Assembly: GCF_028649475.1 (NCBI RefSeq)
Contig: NZ_JAQSIP010000009.1
Location: 116,941-180,940, forward strand
Source: Curvibacter cyanobacteriorum
GTDB taxonomy: Bacteria > Pseudomonadota > Gammaproteobacteria > Burkholderiales > Burkholderiaceae_C
Length of the DNA stretch: 64,000 nt
Direction: 5' to 3'
The position numbers and the translations under genes were made by a program. The notes under the pieces were generated by a model that did no database searches, was not told the DNA's origin, and saw nothing but the letters and a program-made list of their open reading frames with translations. How positions within the stretch are numbered: position 1 is the stretch's first letter; the number at the start of each line of letters is the position of its first letter. Below, one piece after another: positions 1 through 8,876 of the stretch.

Positions 1-17
1 CGGCGCTGCTGGCGGGG

Positions 18-1286
18 ATGTCGCCCGCGGAGCGGGCGTCCTCGCTGGCGGCGTTCGCCTTTCCGGCGCTGTCGCTGTGCCTGCCCAGTGGGTATTCCTG
101 GGGCGCGACCTTGCTGCTGCTGGCGGCGCTGCTGACCAGCCGCCACTGGTGGCACCGGCCCGCGGACTGGACCCAACTGCGCTGGCTGGTCGCGGCCGTG
201 GTGTTCATGGGGATGGACTGGCTGATCGATGCTTTGATCAGCCAGGGCAGCTGGCGCGGGCTGGACAAGCCGTTGAAGTACTTCCTGGCCTTGCCCTGCC
301 TGTTTTTTGTGCTGCGTTACCCGCCGCGTCCGCGCGCCCTGTGGGCCGGCTTGGCGGTCGGTGCCAGCCTCAGCGGCCTGGTGTCGCTGTACCAGTACCT
401 GGTGCAAGGCATGTGGCGCACCGAAGGATTCACCAACGCCATCCAGTACGGCAACCTCAGCCTGCTGATGGCCATCATGTGCCTGATCGGGGCCATGACC
501 TGGCCCGAGGGCCCGCGCCGTCTGGCCTGGCGCCTGGCGCTGGGCGTGGGCATGGTGCTGGGCCTGGTGGCGTCCTTGCTGTCGCAGGCGCGCGGTGGCT
601 GGCTGTCGCTGGTGTTCATCCTGCCGGTGCTGGTCTGGCTGGTGCGCCGCTACATTCCGCTCAAGCGCCTGCTGGTGGCGCTGGGCGCGCTGGGTTTGTC
701 GCTGGTGCTGCTGGTGGCCGCCATGGGCCCCACCCTGTTGCACCGCCTGACGCTGGCGGTCGACGAGGTGCGCGAGTACGAGACCACCGGTCACTCCGAC
801 AACTCGGTGGGCCAGCGCCTCGCGCACTGGAAAGCCGCCTGGCACATGGGCCTGCAGCGCCCGCTGCTGGGTTGGACCCAGGCCGGTTACGAGCAGGAAA
901 AGCAACGCCTGGTGGCCGCCGGCGAGGCCCCTGCCGTGGTGCTGGTCTATGGCCATGCGCACAATGAATTTGTCGACGTGTTCGCCAAGCGCGGACTGCT
1001 GGGCCTGTTCTCGGTGCTGGGCCTGTATGCGGCGGTGCTCTGGTTGTTCTGGCCGCGCCTGGGGCAGGCCTTGTCGCCCGAACGCCAGGGGCTGCAACTG
1101 GCCGCGCTGATGATGCCGCTGGCTTACCTGGGCTTTGGCCTGACCCAGGCCTTCCTGGGCCACAACAGCGGCACCATGTTCTACCTGTTCATGACGCTGC
1201 TGATGTATGGCGCCTTGCGCCCGCCGCAGGCGGCGGGACCGGCCGCCGCCACACCGCCGCCGGCCTCGGCGTCGCCCATGGCCTGA
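18..1286 (+). CDS. O-antigen ligase / Wzy-like polymerase family membrane protein (5' end may lie outside window)
   Basis: This polytopic membrane protein of at least 422 residues has about ten hydrophobic segments. A conserved periplasmic-loop signature near residue 315 (HAHNEFVDVFAKRG) is typical of the Wzy_C/WaaL superfamily, which joins or polymerises lipid-linked glycans at the periplasmic face of the inner membrane. The reading frame stays open to the left edge of the window, so the ATG at 18 is only the first visible start and the true start may be upstream. A GT4 glycosyltransferase begins 15 bp after the stop, which supports a role in lipopolysaccharide or surface glycan assembly. 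Ligase and polymerase cannot be told apart from sequence alone. Confidence 0.8.
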   Translation: MSPAERASSLAAFAFPALSLCLPSGYSWGATLLLLAALLTSRHWWHRPADWTQLRWLVAAVVFMGMDWLIDALISQGSWRGLDKPLKYFLALPCLFFVLRYPPRPRALWAGLAVGASLSGLVSLYQYLVQGMWRTEGFTNAIQYGNLSLLMAIMCLIGAMTWPEGPRRLAWRLALGVGMVLGLVASLLSQARGGWLSLVFILPVLVWLVRRYIPLKRLLVALGALGLSLVLLVAAMGPTLLHRLTLAVDEVREYETTGHSDNSVGQRLAHWKAAWHMGLQRPLLGWTQAGYEQEKQRLVAAGEAPAVVLVYGHAHNEFVDVFAKRGLLGLFSVLGLYAAVLWLFWPRLGQALSPERQGLQLAALMMPLAYLGFGLTQAFLGHNSGTMFYLFMTLLMYGALRPPQAAGPAAATPPPASASPMA

Positions 1287-1301
1287 TCCTGGAGCCCGCC
1301 C

Positions 1302-2276
1302 ATGCACGTCTTGCTGGTCAACAACGCGCCCATCCCGGTGTTTGCCTACGGCGGCACCGAGCGCGTCATCTGGGACCTGGGCCGCGCCCTGGTGGGCTTG
1401 GGGCACCGCGTCAGTTACCTGGTGCCCGAGGGGTCGCACTGTGACTTTGCGCAGGTGCTGCCGATCCGCCCGGGCCAACCCTGGGCGGCGCAGATCCCGG
1501 CCGATGTGGACGTGGTGCATTTCCAGTTCAACCCCAAGACCGACATCGGTCGCCCCTTTGTGGTCACCGAGCACGGCAACGGCCGCGACCCCGACCCGCT
1601 GGCGCTGAACACCATCTTTGTCTCGCGCAACCACGCGCAACGCCATGGCTCGACCCGCTATGTGCTCAATGGCCTGGACTGGTCGGCCTACGGGCCGGTG
1701 GATTTCGAGCGCGCGCGCGGCCACCACCACTTTTTGGGCAAGGCGGCCTGGCGGGTCAAGAACGTCAAGGGCGCGATCCGCGTGGCGGCGTTGGCCGGCG
1801 TCGAGCTGGACGTGCTGGGGGGCACCCGGCTCAACCTGCGGCGTGGCTTCCGCTTCACCTGGTCGCCGCGTGTGCATTTCTACGGCATGGTGGGCGGGCA
1901 GCAGAAGTTTGACCTGCTCAACGCCTCGCGTGGCCTGATCTTGCCGGTGCGCTGGCACGAGCCCTTTGGCCTCGCGGTGATCGAAAGCCTCTACTTTGGT
2001 TGCCCGGTGTTCGCCACGCCCTACGGCGCCTTGCCCGAGTTGGTGCCGCACGACTGCGGCACCCTGGCGGCCAGCGCGGCCGAACTGGCCGAGGCGGTGC
2101 GGGCCTGGCGCGGCGACCCGCGCGCCTGCCAGGCGGCGGTGCTGCACCGCTTCAGTGCCGACACCATGGCACGCGGCTACCTGCAGTGTTATGAAGAGGT
2201 GCTGGCCGGTGGCCAGCTGAACCCGCAGCCGCCGCACATGGCCGAGTCGGCCTTCGACCAGCCCTGGCAGAACTGA
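1302..2276 (+). CDS. GT4-family glycosyltransferase
   Basis: The 324-residue cytoplasmic protein starts with a Rossmann-like strand and a glycine-rich donor-side loop (FAYGGTERV, about residues 13-21). Its C-terminal half carries the GT-B retaining-transferase signature around residues 218-245, including WHEPFGLAVIES and a following GALPELV segment. These are hallmarks of GT4 enzymes that transfer a sugar from a nucleotide-sugar donor. An ATG with a GGAG ribosome site upstream fits the start. It sits 15 bp after the O-antigen ligase-like gene and is probably co-transcribed. The sugar and the acceptor cannot be inferred. It is slightly shorter than many GT4 proteins but both lobes are present. 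Confidence 0.82.
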   Translation: MHVLLVNNAPIPVFAYGGTERVIWDLGRALVGLGHRVSYLVPEGSHCDFAQVLPIRPGQPWAAQIPADVDVVHFQFNPKTDIGRPFVVTEHGNGRDPDPLALNTIFVSRNHAQRHGSTRYVLNGLDWSAYGPVDFERARGHHHFLGKAAWRVKNVKGAIRVAALAGVELDVLGGTRLNLRRGFRFTWSPRVHFYGMVGGQQKFDLLNASRGLILPVRWHEPFGLAVIESLYFGCPVFATPYGALPELVPHDCGTLAASAAELAEAVRAWRGDPRACQAAVLHRFSADTMARGYLQCYEEVLAGGQLNPQPPHMAESAFDQPWQN

Positions 2277-2314
2277 GGCCGCGGGCCCCGAGGCGGGCGC
2301 CGCGCCCGGCCCGC

Positions 2315-3352
2315 TCAGCCACCCAAGCGCTGGCGCGCGCCTTCGCTCAGGGCCTGCAGGATCTGCGCCGCCGGTGGGCAGTCGTGGATCAGGCCCACCC
2401 CTTCGCCGACGGTGGCATGGGCGCGGCGGTAGTCCTGTTCGGCCACCCCGGCGTCGTACTCGGCGCGGGCGGCGGCGGGGTCCTGGCGCAGGGCCTCGAC
2501 GCGCGACTCCCAGGCCTGGTGCAGCGGGTTGCGCAGGGCCCGGAAGTCATACGGCGCCGGCCAGTGCTTGCGCCGCAAGATGTCAAACACCTCCGAGCGC
2601 GCCGTGCCGTCGCCGGTGCTGGCCACGGCCTGTGCCTTGGCCCCGGCCGGGGCCAGGCTTTCCTGGCTGGCCCACAGGCGCGAGCCGACCAGGGCGCCAT
2701 CGGCGCCCAGCACGCGGCTGGCGGCCAGGGTGCGGCCATCGGCGATGCCCCCCGCGGCCAGCAGCAAGGTGGCGGGCGCCTGGGCCGCCAGGGCGTCGGC
2801 CAACTCGGGCACCAGGGTCAGGGTGGCCCGGCCGTTCAGCGCGTTCATGCCGTGGCCGCCGGCCTCAGCGCCTTGGGCCACCACCACCTGGGCGCCGGCT
2901 TCCAGCACCTGGGGCAGTTGTTCCAGGCGCTGGATCTGGCAGATCAGGTCCACGCCGCGGGCCCGCAGGCGTGCCGCGTAAGGCCGTGGGTTGCCAAACG
3001 ACAGCATCACGGCGCGCGGCAAATCGGCCTCGGCCTGGTCCAGCAACCAGTCCAGCGCGGAGGCGTCCTCGTCCAGTTTCCAGGTGATGAAGCCACAGCC
3101 AATGCGCCCTGTGGCTTTGGACTTCAAGGCGAGTGTGTACTCACGTTGAGTCCAAGTCAGGTCGCCATAACCGCCCCCCACCAGGCCCAGCGCCCCCGCG
3201 TCGGCGCAGGCCGCTGCCAAGGCCCCGCCCGAGGCCAGGGCCATGGGCGCCAAGGCCACCGGCAGGCTCAGGCCGTAGCGTTGGCTGAAACGGGACTCGG
3301 GCCAGAGGCGGCCCGCGGTGGCGGCGGTGGAGGGGGGCGGGGTGGAGGTCAT
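2315..3352 (-). CDS. Nitronate monooxygenase / 2-nitropropane dioxygenase-like FMN protein
   Basis: This TIM-barrel flavoprotein of about 345 residues has the family FMN/phosphate-binding signature VVVAQGAEAGGHG and a following LLLAAGGIADG segment. Such enzymes oxidise alkyl nitronates such as propionate-3-nitronate with oxygen, which is usually a detoxification role in the cytoplasm. I chose the ATG at 3352 over an upstream TTG at 3388. The protein then begins shortly before the conserved region, and a clear intergenic space is left for the divergent LysR gene. The divergent LysR regulator at 3427 probably controls it through the inverted repeats between the two genes. Some relatives act on other substrates, so the exact substrate is uncertain. 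Confidence 0.82.
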   Translation of the reverse strand: MTSTPPPSTAATAGRLWPESRFSQRYGLSLPVALAPMALASGGALAAACADAGALGLVGGGYGDLTWTQREYTLALKSKATGRIGCGFITWKLDEDASALDWLLDQAEADLPRAVMLSFGNPRPYAARLRARGVDLICQIQRLEQLPQVLEAGAQVVVAQGAEAGGHGMNALNGRATLTLVPELADALAAQAPATLLLAAGGIADGRTLAASRVLGADGALVGSRLWASQESLAPAGAKAQAVASTGDGTARSEVFDILRRKHWPAPYDFRALRNPLHQAWESRVEALRQDPAAARAEYDAGVAEQDYRRAHATVGEGVGLIHDCPPAAQILQALSEGARQRLGG

Positions 3353-3383
3353 GGGGCGATTGTGGTGGGCGTGACAAAGCGAG

Positions 3384-3420
3384 TCCAACGAATAAAAATG
3401 AAGCTATTCATCGATTTGGA
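3384..3420. promoter_or_regulatory. Nested inverted repeats between nitronate monooxygenase and LysR genes (LysR operator candidate)
   Basis: The 74-bp divergent region holds concentric inverted repeats: TCCAA (3384-3388) with TTGGA (3416-3420), and ATGAA (3398-3402) with TTCAT (3407-3411). Dyads of this kind between a LysR gene and its divergent target are typical LysR-type regulator binding sites. Assignment to the 3427 regulator is inferred from position only. Confidence 0.5.
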
Positions 3421-3426
3421 CGAAGT

Positions 3427-4329
3427 ATGGATTTTGCCGACCTGCAGACTTTCCGGGCCGTGGTGGAGCACGGTGGGGTGACCGCGGCCGCCGCGCAGCT
3501 GCACCGGGTGCAGTCCAGCATCTCGGCCCGCCTGTCGGCGCTGGAGCGCGACCTGGGCTGCGCCTTGTTCGAGCGCGTGGGGCGCCGCCTGCAACTCACC
3601 CCCGAGGGCCGCCACCTGTACGAGCGCAGCGCCGCCCTGGTGCAGGACCTGGTGGCGCTGCGCCAGGAACTGGCGGGCACCGGCCCGGGCGCCGTGCTGT
3701 GCCTGGGCGCCATGGAGAGCACCGCCGCCGTGCGCCTGGCCCCCGTGCTGGCGCAGTTGCGCCGCGCCCAGCCCGGCATGCGCCTGTCGCTGCGCACCGG
3801 CACCACCGGGGCCTTGCTGCAAGGCCTGGAACAGCATGCGCTGGACGCGGTGCTGGTGGCGGGGCCGGCCAACCGACCCACCCTCGACTGGCAGCCGGTG
3901 TTTGAGGAGGAACTGGTCTTGATCACCCCGCTGCCCTTGCCCACCGCGCTGGCGAGTGGCGCCGCCGCTGATGGCGACTTGAACGCCGCGCCGCTGCCCG
4001 CCACGGGCCTGGTCACCTTCAGCGCGGGTTGCGCCTACCGCGAAGTGGCCCTGGACTGGGCGCGTGCCCAAGGCCTGCCGCCTGGGCCGGCGACCGAGAT
4101 CGGGTCATACCATGCGCTGGCCGCGGCGGTGACCGCCGGCATGGGCCTGGGCCTGCTGCCCCGTGCGGTGCTGGGCAGCCTCGACACCCGGGGCCTGCAG
4201 GTGCAGGCGTTGCCCGAGGCCTGGGCGCGGCAGACCACCTGGCTGGTGACCCGGCAAGGGCCGGCTTCGGCGGCCTTGCGGGCGCTGGTGCAGGCTTTGC
4301 GCGGCGGGACGCTGGCGCCTTCGGCCTGA
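3427..4329 (+). CDS. LysR-family transcriptional regulator
   Basis: The protein of 300 residues begins with the winged helix-turn-helix typical of LysR proteins (residues 1-60; FRAVVEHGGVTAAAAQLHRVQSSIS), followed by a periplasmic-binding-protein-like effector domain. It is divergent from the nitronate monooxygenase gene with only 74 bp between starts, so autoregulation plus control of that enzyme is the likely arrangement. The effector is unknown. The C-terminal half has the usual two-lobe pattern and shows no truncation. Confidence 0.88.
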   Translation: MDFADLQTFRAVVEHGGVTAAAAQLHRVQSSISARLSALERDLGCALFERVGRRLQLTPEGRHLYERSAALVQDLVALRQELAGTGPGAVLCLGAMESTAAVRLAPVLAQLRRAQPGMRLSLRTGTTGALLQGLEQHALDAVLVAGPANRPTLDWQPVFEEELVLITPLPLPTALASGAAADGDLNAAPLPATGLVTFSAGCAYREVALDWARAQGLPPGPATEIGSYHALAAAVTAGMGLGLLPRAVLGSLDTRGLQVQALPEAWARQTTWLVTRQGPASAALRALVQALRGGTLAPSA

Positions 4330-4373
4330 CGGGGGGCGCACCGCACCGGGGCCGCCGGCGCCCGCCATGCGGC

Positions 4374-5675
4374 TCAGGGGGTGTGCGGTAGGGTCAGCAC
4401 AAAGCAGGCGCCGCCGCCCTCGTGGTCCTCGCAGCGCACGCTGCCGCCGTGCCGTTCGGCGATCGACTTGACCAGGGCCAGGCCCAGGCCCACGCCGCCT
4501 TCACGCTCGCTGGCGCCGGGCAGGCGGTAGAAGGGCTCAAAAATGCGCTCGCGCAGCGCCGGCGGCACGCCCGGCCCGCGGTCACAGACCGCCAGCCGGA
4601 TCTGCGTCCCCTGGCGTGACAACTTGACGCGGATGTCCCCTTGGCCATAGCGGCGCGCGTTCTCCAGCAGGTTGCGCACGGCCCGGCGCAGCAGCTTGGA
4701 CACGCCGGTCACGGCCAGTTCGCTGCTGCCGTCGTCGGCCTCCAGCTCCGCGCCCACGCGGGCACATTCCTCGGCCGACAGGCCCACCAGGTCAACCGAT
4801 TCCAGGGTGCCCATGTCGGCTTCGCTGGCGTCGAGTCGGCTGGCCAGCAAGATCTCGTCGATCAGTTGGTCCAGCTCGGCGATGTTGCGCTTGATCTCGT
4901 CGCGGAAGCCCGGCGCCGCCTGCGTGCCCATCAGCTCCACCCCCATGCGGATGCGCGCCAGCGGCGAGCGCAGCTCGTGGGAGGCGTTGGCCAGCAGCGC
5001 CTTGTGCGACTGCATCAGGGTTTCGATGCGCTCGGCCGCGTGGTTGAAGCGCTCGGCCAGGTAGGCCACCTCGTCGTGGCCGTGCACCGGCACGCGCACC
5101 GACAGCTCGCCCGCGCCCCAGCGCTCGACGCCGCGTTGCAGCTCTTCGAGCCGGCGCGTCAGCTTGCGGATGATGGGGTAGGTGGCCAGGGCCACGGCAA
5201 TGGCACACAAGCCCAGCGTCCAGAAGAAGCCGAAGGGCTTGCCCCAAAAGCTGCGCGGTGGGCGCGGCAGGTGGATGCTGAGCAGTTCACCGCTGTCCAT
5301 CTTGACCACGAACTCGGGGCCGTTGCGGTGCGGCGGCGGTGGCTCGCCAGGGGGCCAGGGGGGAGCGCCCTCGGGGCCCGCACGCGGGCCGGGTGGCGGC
5401 GGTGGGCCGCCCGGGAAGCCCGCTTCGTCGGGCGGCGGGCGCAGGCGCAACGCCCCCGAGCCCACCACGTCGCCGGTGGCGTTGCGCACCACGGCCTCGC
5501 GCAGCGGGGGGTCGCTGGCCAGGCGCCAGGCCCCCGCCACGCCCAGGGTCAGCAGCGCCATGGCCAGCAGCACGGCCAACCAGATGCGCACGTACAGGCG
5601 CCGGGTCAGGCGCTGCAGCGGGTTGCCGGCGAAACGGGGCGCGGGCGGCGGGGCAGGGGGAAGGGGGGGCGTCAA
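4374..5675 (-). CDS. HAMP-domain sensor histidine kinase (Cpx/Rst-like)
   Basis: This 433-residue inner-membrane kinase has a transmembrane helix at about 30-50, a periplasmic loop at about 51-146, a second helix at about 147-168, a HAMP linker to about 222, and an HisKA dimerisation domain with phospho-acceptor His233 in ASHELRSPLAR. The ATP-binding N, G1 and G2 boxes follow (LLENARRYG, DRGPGVP, GVGLGLALVKS). The periplasmic loop is unusually rich in proline and glycine (about residues 80-118), so it is probably poorly folded. The start appears to be TTG, two bases after the response-regulator stop, which implies translational coupling. The stimulus is unknown. Envelope stress is a reasonable guess given the repeats upstream of the operon. 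Confidence 0.88.
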   Translation of the reverse strand: MTPPLPPAPPPAPRFAGNPLQRLTRRLYVRIWLAVLLAMALLTLGVAGAWRLASDPPLREAVVRNATGDVVGSGALRLRPPPDEAGFPGGPPPPPGPRAGPEGAPPWPPGEPPPPHRNGPEFVVKMDSGELLSIHLPRPPRSFWGKPFGFFWTLGLCAIAVALATYPIIRKLTRRLEELQRGVERWGAGELSVRVPVHGHDEVAYLAERFNHAAERIETLMQSHKALLANASHELRSPLARIRMGVELMGTQAAPGFRDEIKRNIAELDQLIDEILLASRLDASEADMGTLESVDLVGLSAEECARVGAELEADDGSSELAVTGVSKLLRRAVRNLLENARRYGQGDIRVKLSRQGTQIRLAVCDRGPGVPPALRERIFEPFYRLPGASEREGGVGLGLALVKSIAERHGGSVRCEDHEGGGACFVLTLPHTP

Positions 5676-5677
5676 GG

Positions 5678-6388
5678 TCAGTCCTGCTGTTTGGCGAACA
5701 CATAGCCCACGCCCCGCACGGTCAGGATGCGCTTGGGGGCCTTGGGGTCGGACTCGATGGCCAGCCGGATGCGGCCCATGTGCACGTCGATCGAGCGGTC
5801 AAAGGCCTCAAGTTCGCGGCCCCGCACGGCTTCCATGATCTGGTCGCGGGTCAGCACGCGGCCGGCCCGCTCGGCCAGGGTGATCAGCAGGTCGAACTGG
5901 TAGGAGGTGAGTTCGGCCGCCTGCCCGTTGACGCTGACGCTGCGCGCATCACGGTCGATTTCGAGCGAGCCAAAGCGCATCACTTGCGAGGGGGCATGGC
6001 CGCTGTCGTTCTTGCGGCGCAGGATGGCGCGGATGCGGGCCAGCAACTCGCGCGGCTCGAAGGGCTTGGGCAGGTAGTCGTCGGCCCCGAGTTCGAGGCC
6101 GATGATGCGGTCCATGGGGTCGCCCTTGGCGGTCAGCATCAAGATGGGGGTGTGCGCCTGCGCACCCGGCAGCGAGCGGATGCGGCGGCAGATTTCCAGC
6201 CCATCCAGGTCAGGCAGCATCAGGTCCAGCACCACCAGATCGGGTGCGTTGGCGCTGCCCTGCATGCGCTCCAGCCCGGCCGTGCCGGTGGCGGCGTGGG
6301 CCACGGCAAAGCCGGACTGGCCCAGGTACTCGCCCACCATCTGGGCCAGGCGGGCATCGTCTTCAATCATCAAGAGCTGGGTCGTCAT
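5678..6388 (-). CDS. OmpR-family response regulator
   Basis: The 236-residue protein has a receiver domain with acidic pair Asp10/Asp11, phospho-acceptor Asp55 in LVVLDLMLPD and the switch lysine in LTAKGDP, followed by an OmpR/PhoB winged-helix DNA-binding domain ending in RTVRGVGYVF-type sequence. I use the ATG at 6388 (MTTQLLMIEDD); upstream in-frame starts add a tail without family features. It is the first gene of an operon with the histidine kinase that starts two bases after its stop. Three consecutive GTAAA pentamers about 70 bp upstream resemble the CpxR box, consistent with autoregulation. Confidence 0.9.
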   Translation of the reverse strand: MTTQLLMIEDDARLAQMVGEYLGQSGFAVAHAATGTAGLERMQGSANAPDLVVLDLMLPDLDGLEICRRIRSLPGAQAHTPILMLTAKGDPMDRIIGLELGADDYLPKPFEPRELLARIRAILRRKNDSGHAPSQVMRFGSLEIDRDARSVSVNGQAAELTSYQFDLLITLAERAGRVLTRDQIMEAVRGRELEAFDRSIDVHMGRIRLAIESDPKAPKRILTVRGVGYVFAKQQD

Positions 6389-6456
6389 GAGCGGGGTCGT
6401 TGTAAAGTTGCTTGACAGATCATCTTCCAAACTTGTAGGCACATCTTGAAGTCGCC

Positions 6457-6471
6457 GTAAAGTAAAGTAAA
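6457..6471. promoter_or_regulatory. Triple GTAAA repeat, CpxR-box-like site upstream of response regulator
   Basis: Three directly abutting GTAAA pentamers (6457-6461, 6462-6466, 6467-6471) lie upstream of the OmpR-family regulator gene. The first and third are spaced exactly as in the enterobacterial CpxR consensus (GTAAA, five bases, GTAAA). A further GTAAA occurs at 6402-6406. This is compatible with autoregulation of the two-component operon. The assignment to this regulator is an inference. Confidence 0.5.
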
Positions 6472-6547
6472 CCCGTCCCGCCGCCCCAGCGAGGCCGTTG
6501 CCCGGTGCTCGTTTGCTCTCTTTTCAGGAGCAAAAAAGGCTTTTATT

Positions 6548-7891
6548 TCAAGTGCTGGGAGGCGTCTTGACCCGGGACGCCAGTGCCACCAGCAGCAGCA
6601 CCGGGACCCCCAGCAAGGCCGTGGAGACAAAAAACTGGCTGTAGCCAAACGCGTCCACATAGCGCCCGGAGAAGCCCGCCAGCCACTTGGGGGCCAGCAA
6701 CATCATCGAACTGAACAGCGCGTACTGCGTGGCAGAGTAGCTGATGTTGGTTAAAGACGACAGGTAGGCGATGAAGGCGGCCGAGGCGATGCCGCTCGAC
6801 AGGTTGTCGGCCGAGACCACAAAAATCAGCCCGTTCACGTCGTGCCCCCGGGCGCCGAGCCAGGCGAACAGCAGGTTGCTGGCCGCGCTCAGGGCCGCGC
6901 CCAGCATCAGCACGCGCATCACGCCCAGGCGCATCGACAGGGCCCCGCCGATGAAAGCGCCCAGCAGGGTCATGATGACGCCGTACACCTTGGTCACCGC
7001 GGCCACCTCGTCCTTGGTGTAGCCCATGTCCACGTAGAACGGGTTGGCCATGATGCCCATCACCACGTCGCTGATGCGGTAGACCGCGATCAGGCCCAGG
7101 ATCAGCGCGGCCTGCCAGCGGTAGCGGCGCAGGAAGTCGGCAAACGGCTCGATCAACGCCCCTTGCAGCCATTCGGCCGCATTGCGCGCCGGCTTGTGGG
7201 GCTGCGGCACGGGCTCGCGTGAGAACAGCACCGTCAGCATGCCCACCGCCATCGACGCCGCCATCACCAGGTAAGCGCTTTGCCAGGCCGCGTGCTGGTA
7301 GGCATTGGCCGAGGGCACTTCGGCGCGGGCGGCCACCCACAGCACCCCCGCGCCCGCCCAGATCATGGCCAGGCGGTAGCCGGTCTGGTAGGACGCGGCC
7401 AGCGCGGCCTGGCGCTGGGCGTCGGCCGACTCGATGCGGAAAGCGTCCAGCGCGATGTCTTGCGTGGCCGAGCCAAAGGCCACCGCCAGGGCACAGCCCA
7501 CCAGCAGGTGCAGGTCCTGTTGGGGGTCGACCAGGGCCATGCCCACCAGGCCCCCGGTGACCGCCAGTTGCGACAGCAGCAGCCAGCTGCGGCGCCGACC
7601 CAGCCAGGGTGTCAGGCCCGGCAGGGGCAGGCGGTCGACCAGGGGCGCCCAGACCCATTTGAAGCCGTAGGCCAGCCCCACCCACGACAGGTAGCCGATG
7701 GTGGTGCGGTCCACCCCGGCCTCGCGCAGGCGAAAACTCAGCGTGCCCAAGACCAGCAGCAGCGGCAGCCCGGCCGAGAACCCCAGCGCCAGCATGCGCA
7801 GGCTGGGGGCCTCCAGGTACACCTTCAGCGTGGCCAGCCAGGAGCGGCGGGGGGCGGGGGCAGGGCTGTCAGTGGCGGGGGCATCGTTCAT
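6548..7891 (-). CDS. AmpG-like MFS permease (muropeptide import)
   Basis: This major-facilitator protein of about 447 residues has twelve predicted membrane segments. An AmpG-like N-terminal motif region (RMLALGFSAGLPLLLVLGTL) is followed by the typical GYLSWVGLAYGFKWVWAPL stretch and the basic RRRSWLL loop after helix 2. AmpG imports anhydromuropeptides released during cell-wall turnover for recycling, and in some species this feeds beta-lactamase induction. The ATG at 7891 was chosen because upstream in-frame codons encode polar residues unlike the family. It is divergent from the M48 protease. No ampC or ampR is visible nearby. Confidence 0.82.
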   Translation of the reverse strand: MNDAPATDSPAPAPRRSWLATLKVYLEAPSLRMLALGFSAGLPLLLVLGTLSFRLREAGVDRTTIGYLSWVGLAYGFKWVWAPLVDRLPLPGLTPWLGRRRSWLLLSQLAVTGGLVGMALVDPQQDLHLLVGCALAVAFGSATQDIALDAFRIESADAQRQAALAASYQTGYRLAMIWAGAGVLWVAARAEVPSANAYQHAAWQSAYLVMAASMAVGMLTVLFSREPVPQPHKPARNAAEWLQGALIEPFADFLRRYRWQAALILGLIAVYRISDVVMGIMANPFYVDMGYTKDEVAAVTKVYGVIMTLLGAFIGGALSMRLGVMRVLMLGAALSAASNLLFAWLGARGHDVNGLIFVVSADNLSSGIASAAFIAYLSSLTNISYSATQYALFSSMMLLAPKWLAGFSGRYVDAFGYSQFFVSTALLGVPVLLLVALASRVKTPPST

Positions 7892-7949
7892 GCGGGAATA
7901 ATAAGCGTTGGTCCACTCCCTCCCCACCCGTTTGCTGTCGGAGCCCCCC

Positions 7950-8846
7950 ATGTCAGAGTCCCTCATTCAGACCCCTTTGTCTGCCGCCCTCCCGTCGGCT
8001 GGTGTGGCCATGCGCCGCGCGCGCCGGCGCTGGGCCCGCGCTGCGGGCTGGGCCTTGGCCGCCGCGCTGGCCGGTGGCCCGGCCGCCTGGGCGCAGGACG
8101 TGGGCGTCGGCCACGATGTGGGCAAGAACTCGGCCTTCACCAAGCTGGTCCCTGCGGCTCAGATCGAGCAGGCCGCGGTGCAGCAGTACGCGCAGATGCT
8201 GCGCGAAGCGCAGGCCAAAAACGCCCTGGGCAGCGACAACCACCCGCAGGTGCTGCGGCTGCGCTCGATTGCGCGCCGCTTGATCCCGTTCAGCTACGAG
8301 TGGAACCCGCGCGCCCGCGACTGGCGCTGGGAGGTCAACCTGATCGGCTCCAAGCAGATCAACGCCTTCTGCATGCCGGCAGGCAAGATCGCCTTCTACA
8401 CCGGCATCCTCGACCAGCTCAAGCTGACCGACGACGAGGTGGCGATGGTCATGGGCCACGAAATCGCCCACGCCCTGCGCGAGCACGCGCGCGAACGCAT
8501 GGGCAAGTCGGCGGCCACCAACATTGGCGTCAACGTGATCAGTTCGGTGCTGGGCTTTGGCCAGATCGGCCAGACCCTGACGCAGTACGGTGCTCAGTTG
8601 CTGACGCTGGAGTTCAGCCGCGAAGACGAGTCCGAGGCCGACCTGGTGGGCATGGAGCTGGCCGCCCGCGCGGGCTTTGACCCGCGCGCCGGCGTCACGC
8701 TGTGGCAGAAGATGAGCGCCGCCAGCAAGGGCGCGCCACCGCAGTTCCTGTCCACCCACCCTTCGGGGGCGACCCGCATCGCCGACATCGAGCGCAAGCT
8801 GCCCAAGGTCATGCCGCTGTACGAAGCCGCGCGCAAAAACGGCTGA
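7950..8846 (+). CDS. Exported M48-family zinc metallopeptidase
   Basis: The protein of about 298 residues has an arginine-rich N-terminus and a hydrophobic signal sequence ending near AAWAQ, so the mature protein is probably periplasmic. The zinc-binding site is HEIAH at residues 170-174, with the third ligand in the EDESEAD segment near residue 227. It resembles the YggG/LoiP-type M48 peptidases that degrade misfolded envelope proteins. A GGAG site supports the ATG at 7950, while a later ATG at 8010 would give a shorter signal peptide and is an alternative. Unlike BepA-type relatives it shows no long TPR tail. Confidence 0.87.
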   Translation: MSESLIQTPLSAALPSAGVAMRRARRRWARAAGWALAAALAGGPAAWAQDVGVGHDVGKNSAFTKLVPAAQIEQAAVQQYAQMLREAQAKNALGSDNHPQVLRLRSIARRLIPFSYEWNPRARDWRWEVNLIGSKQINAFCMPAGKIAFYTGILDQLKLTDDEVAMVMGHEIAHALREHARERMGKSAATNIGVNVISSVLGFGQIGQTLTQYGAQLLTLEFSREDESEADLVGMELAARAGFDPRAGVTLWQKMSAASKGAPPQFLSTHPSGATRIADIERKLPKVMPLYEAARKNG

Positions 8847-8876
8847 GTTCCTGGCGCGCCAGCAGGCCTGGCGGCC

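Noticed and set aside
6510..6545. TGCTC...GAGCA hairpin with an A-run as a terminator
   Set aside because: The stem is only five base pairs, and the A-run means Ts would precede, not follow, the stem on the minus strand. It cannot act as a terminator in either direction.
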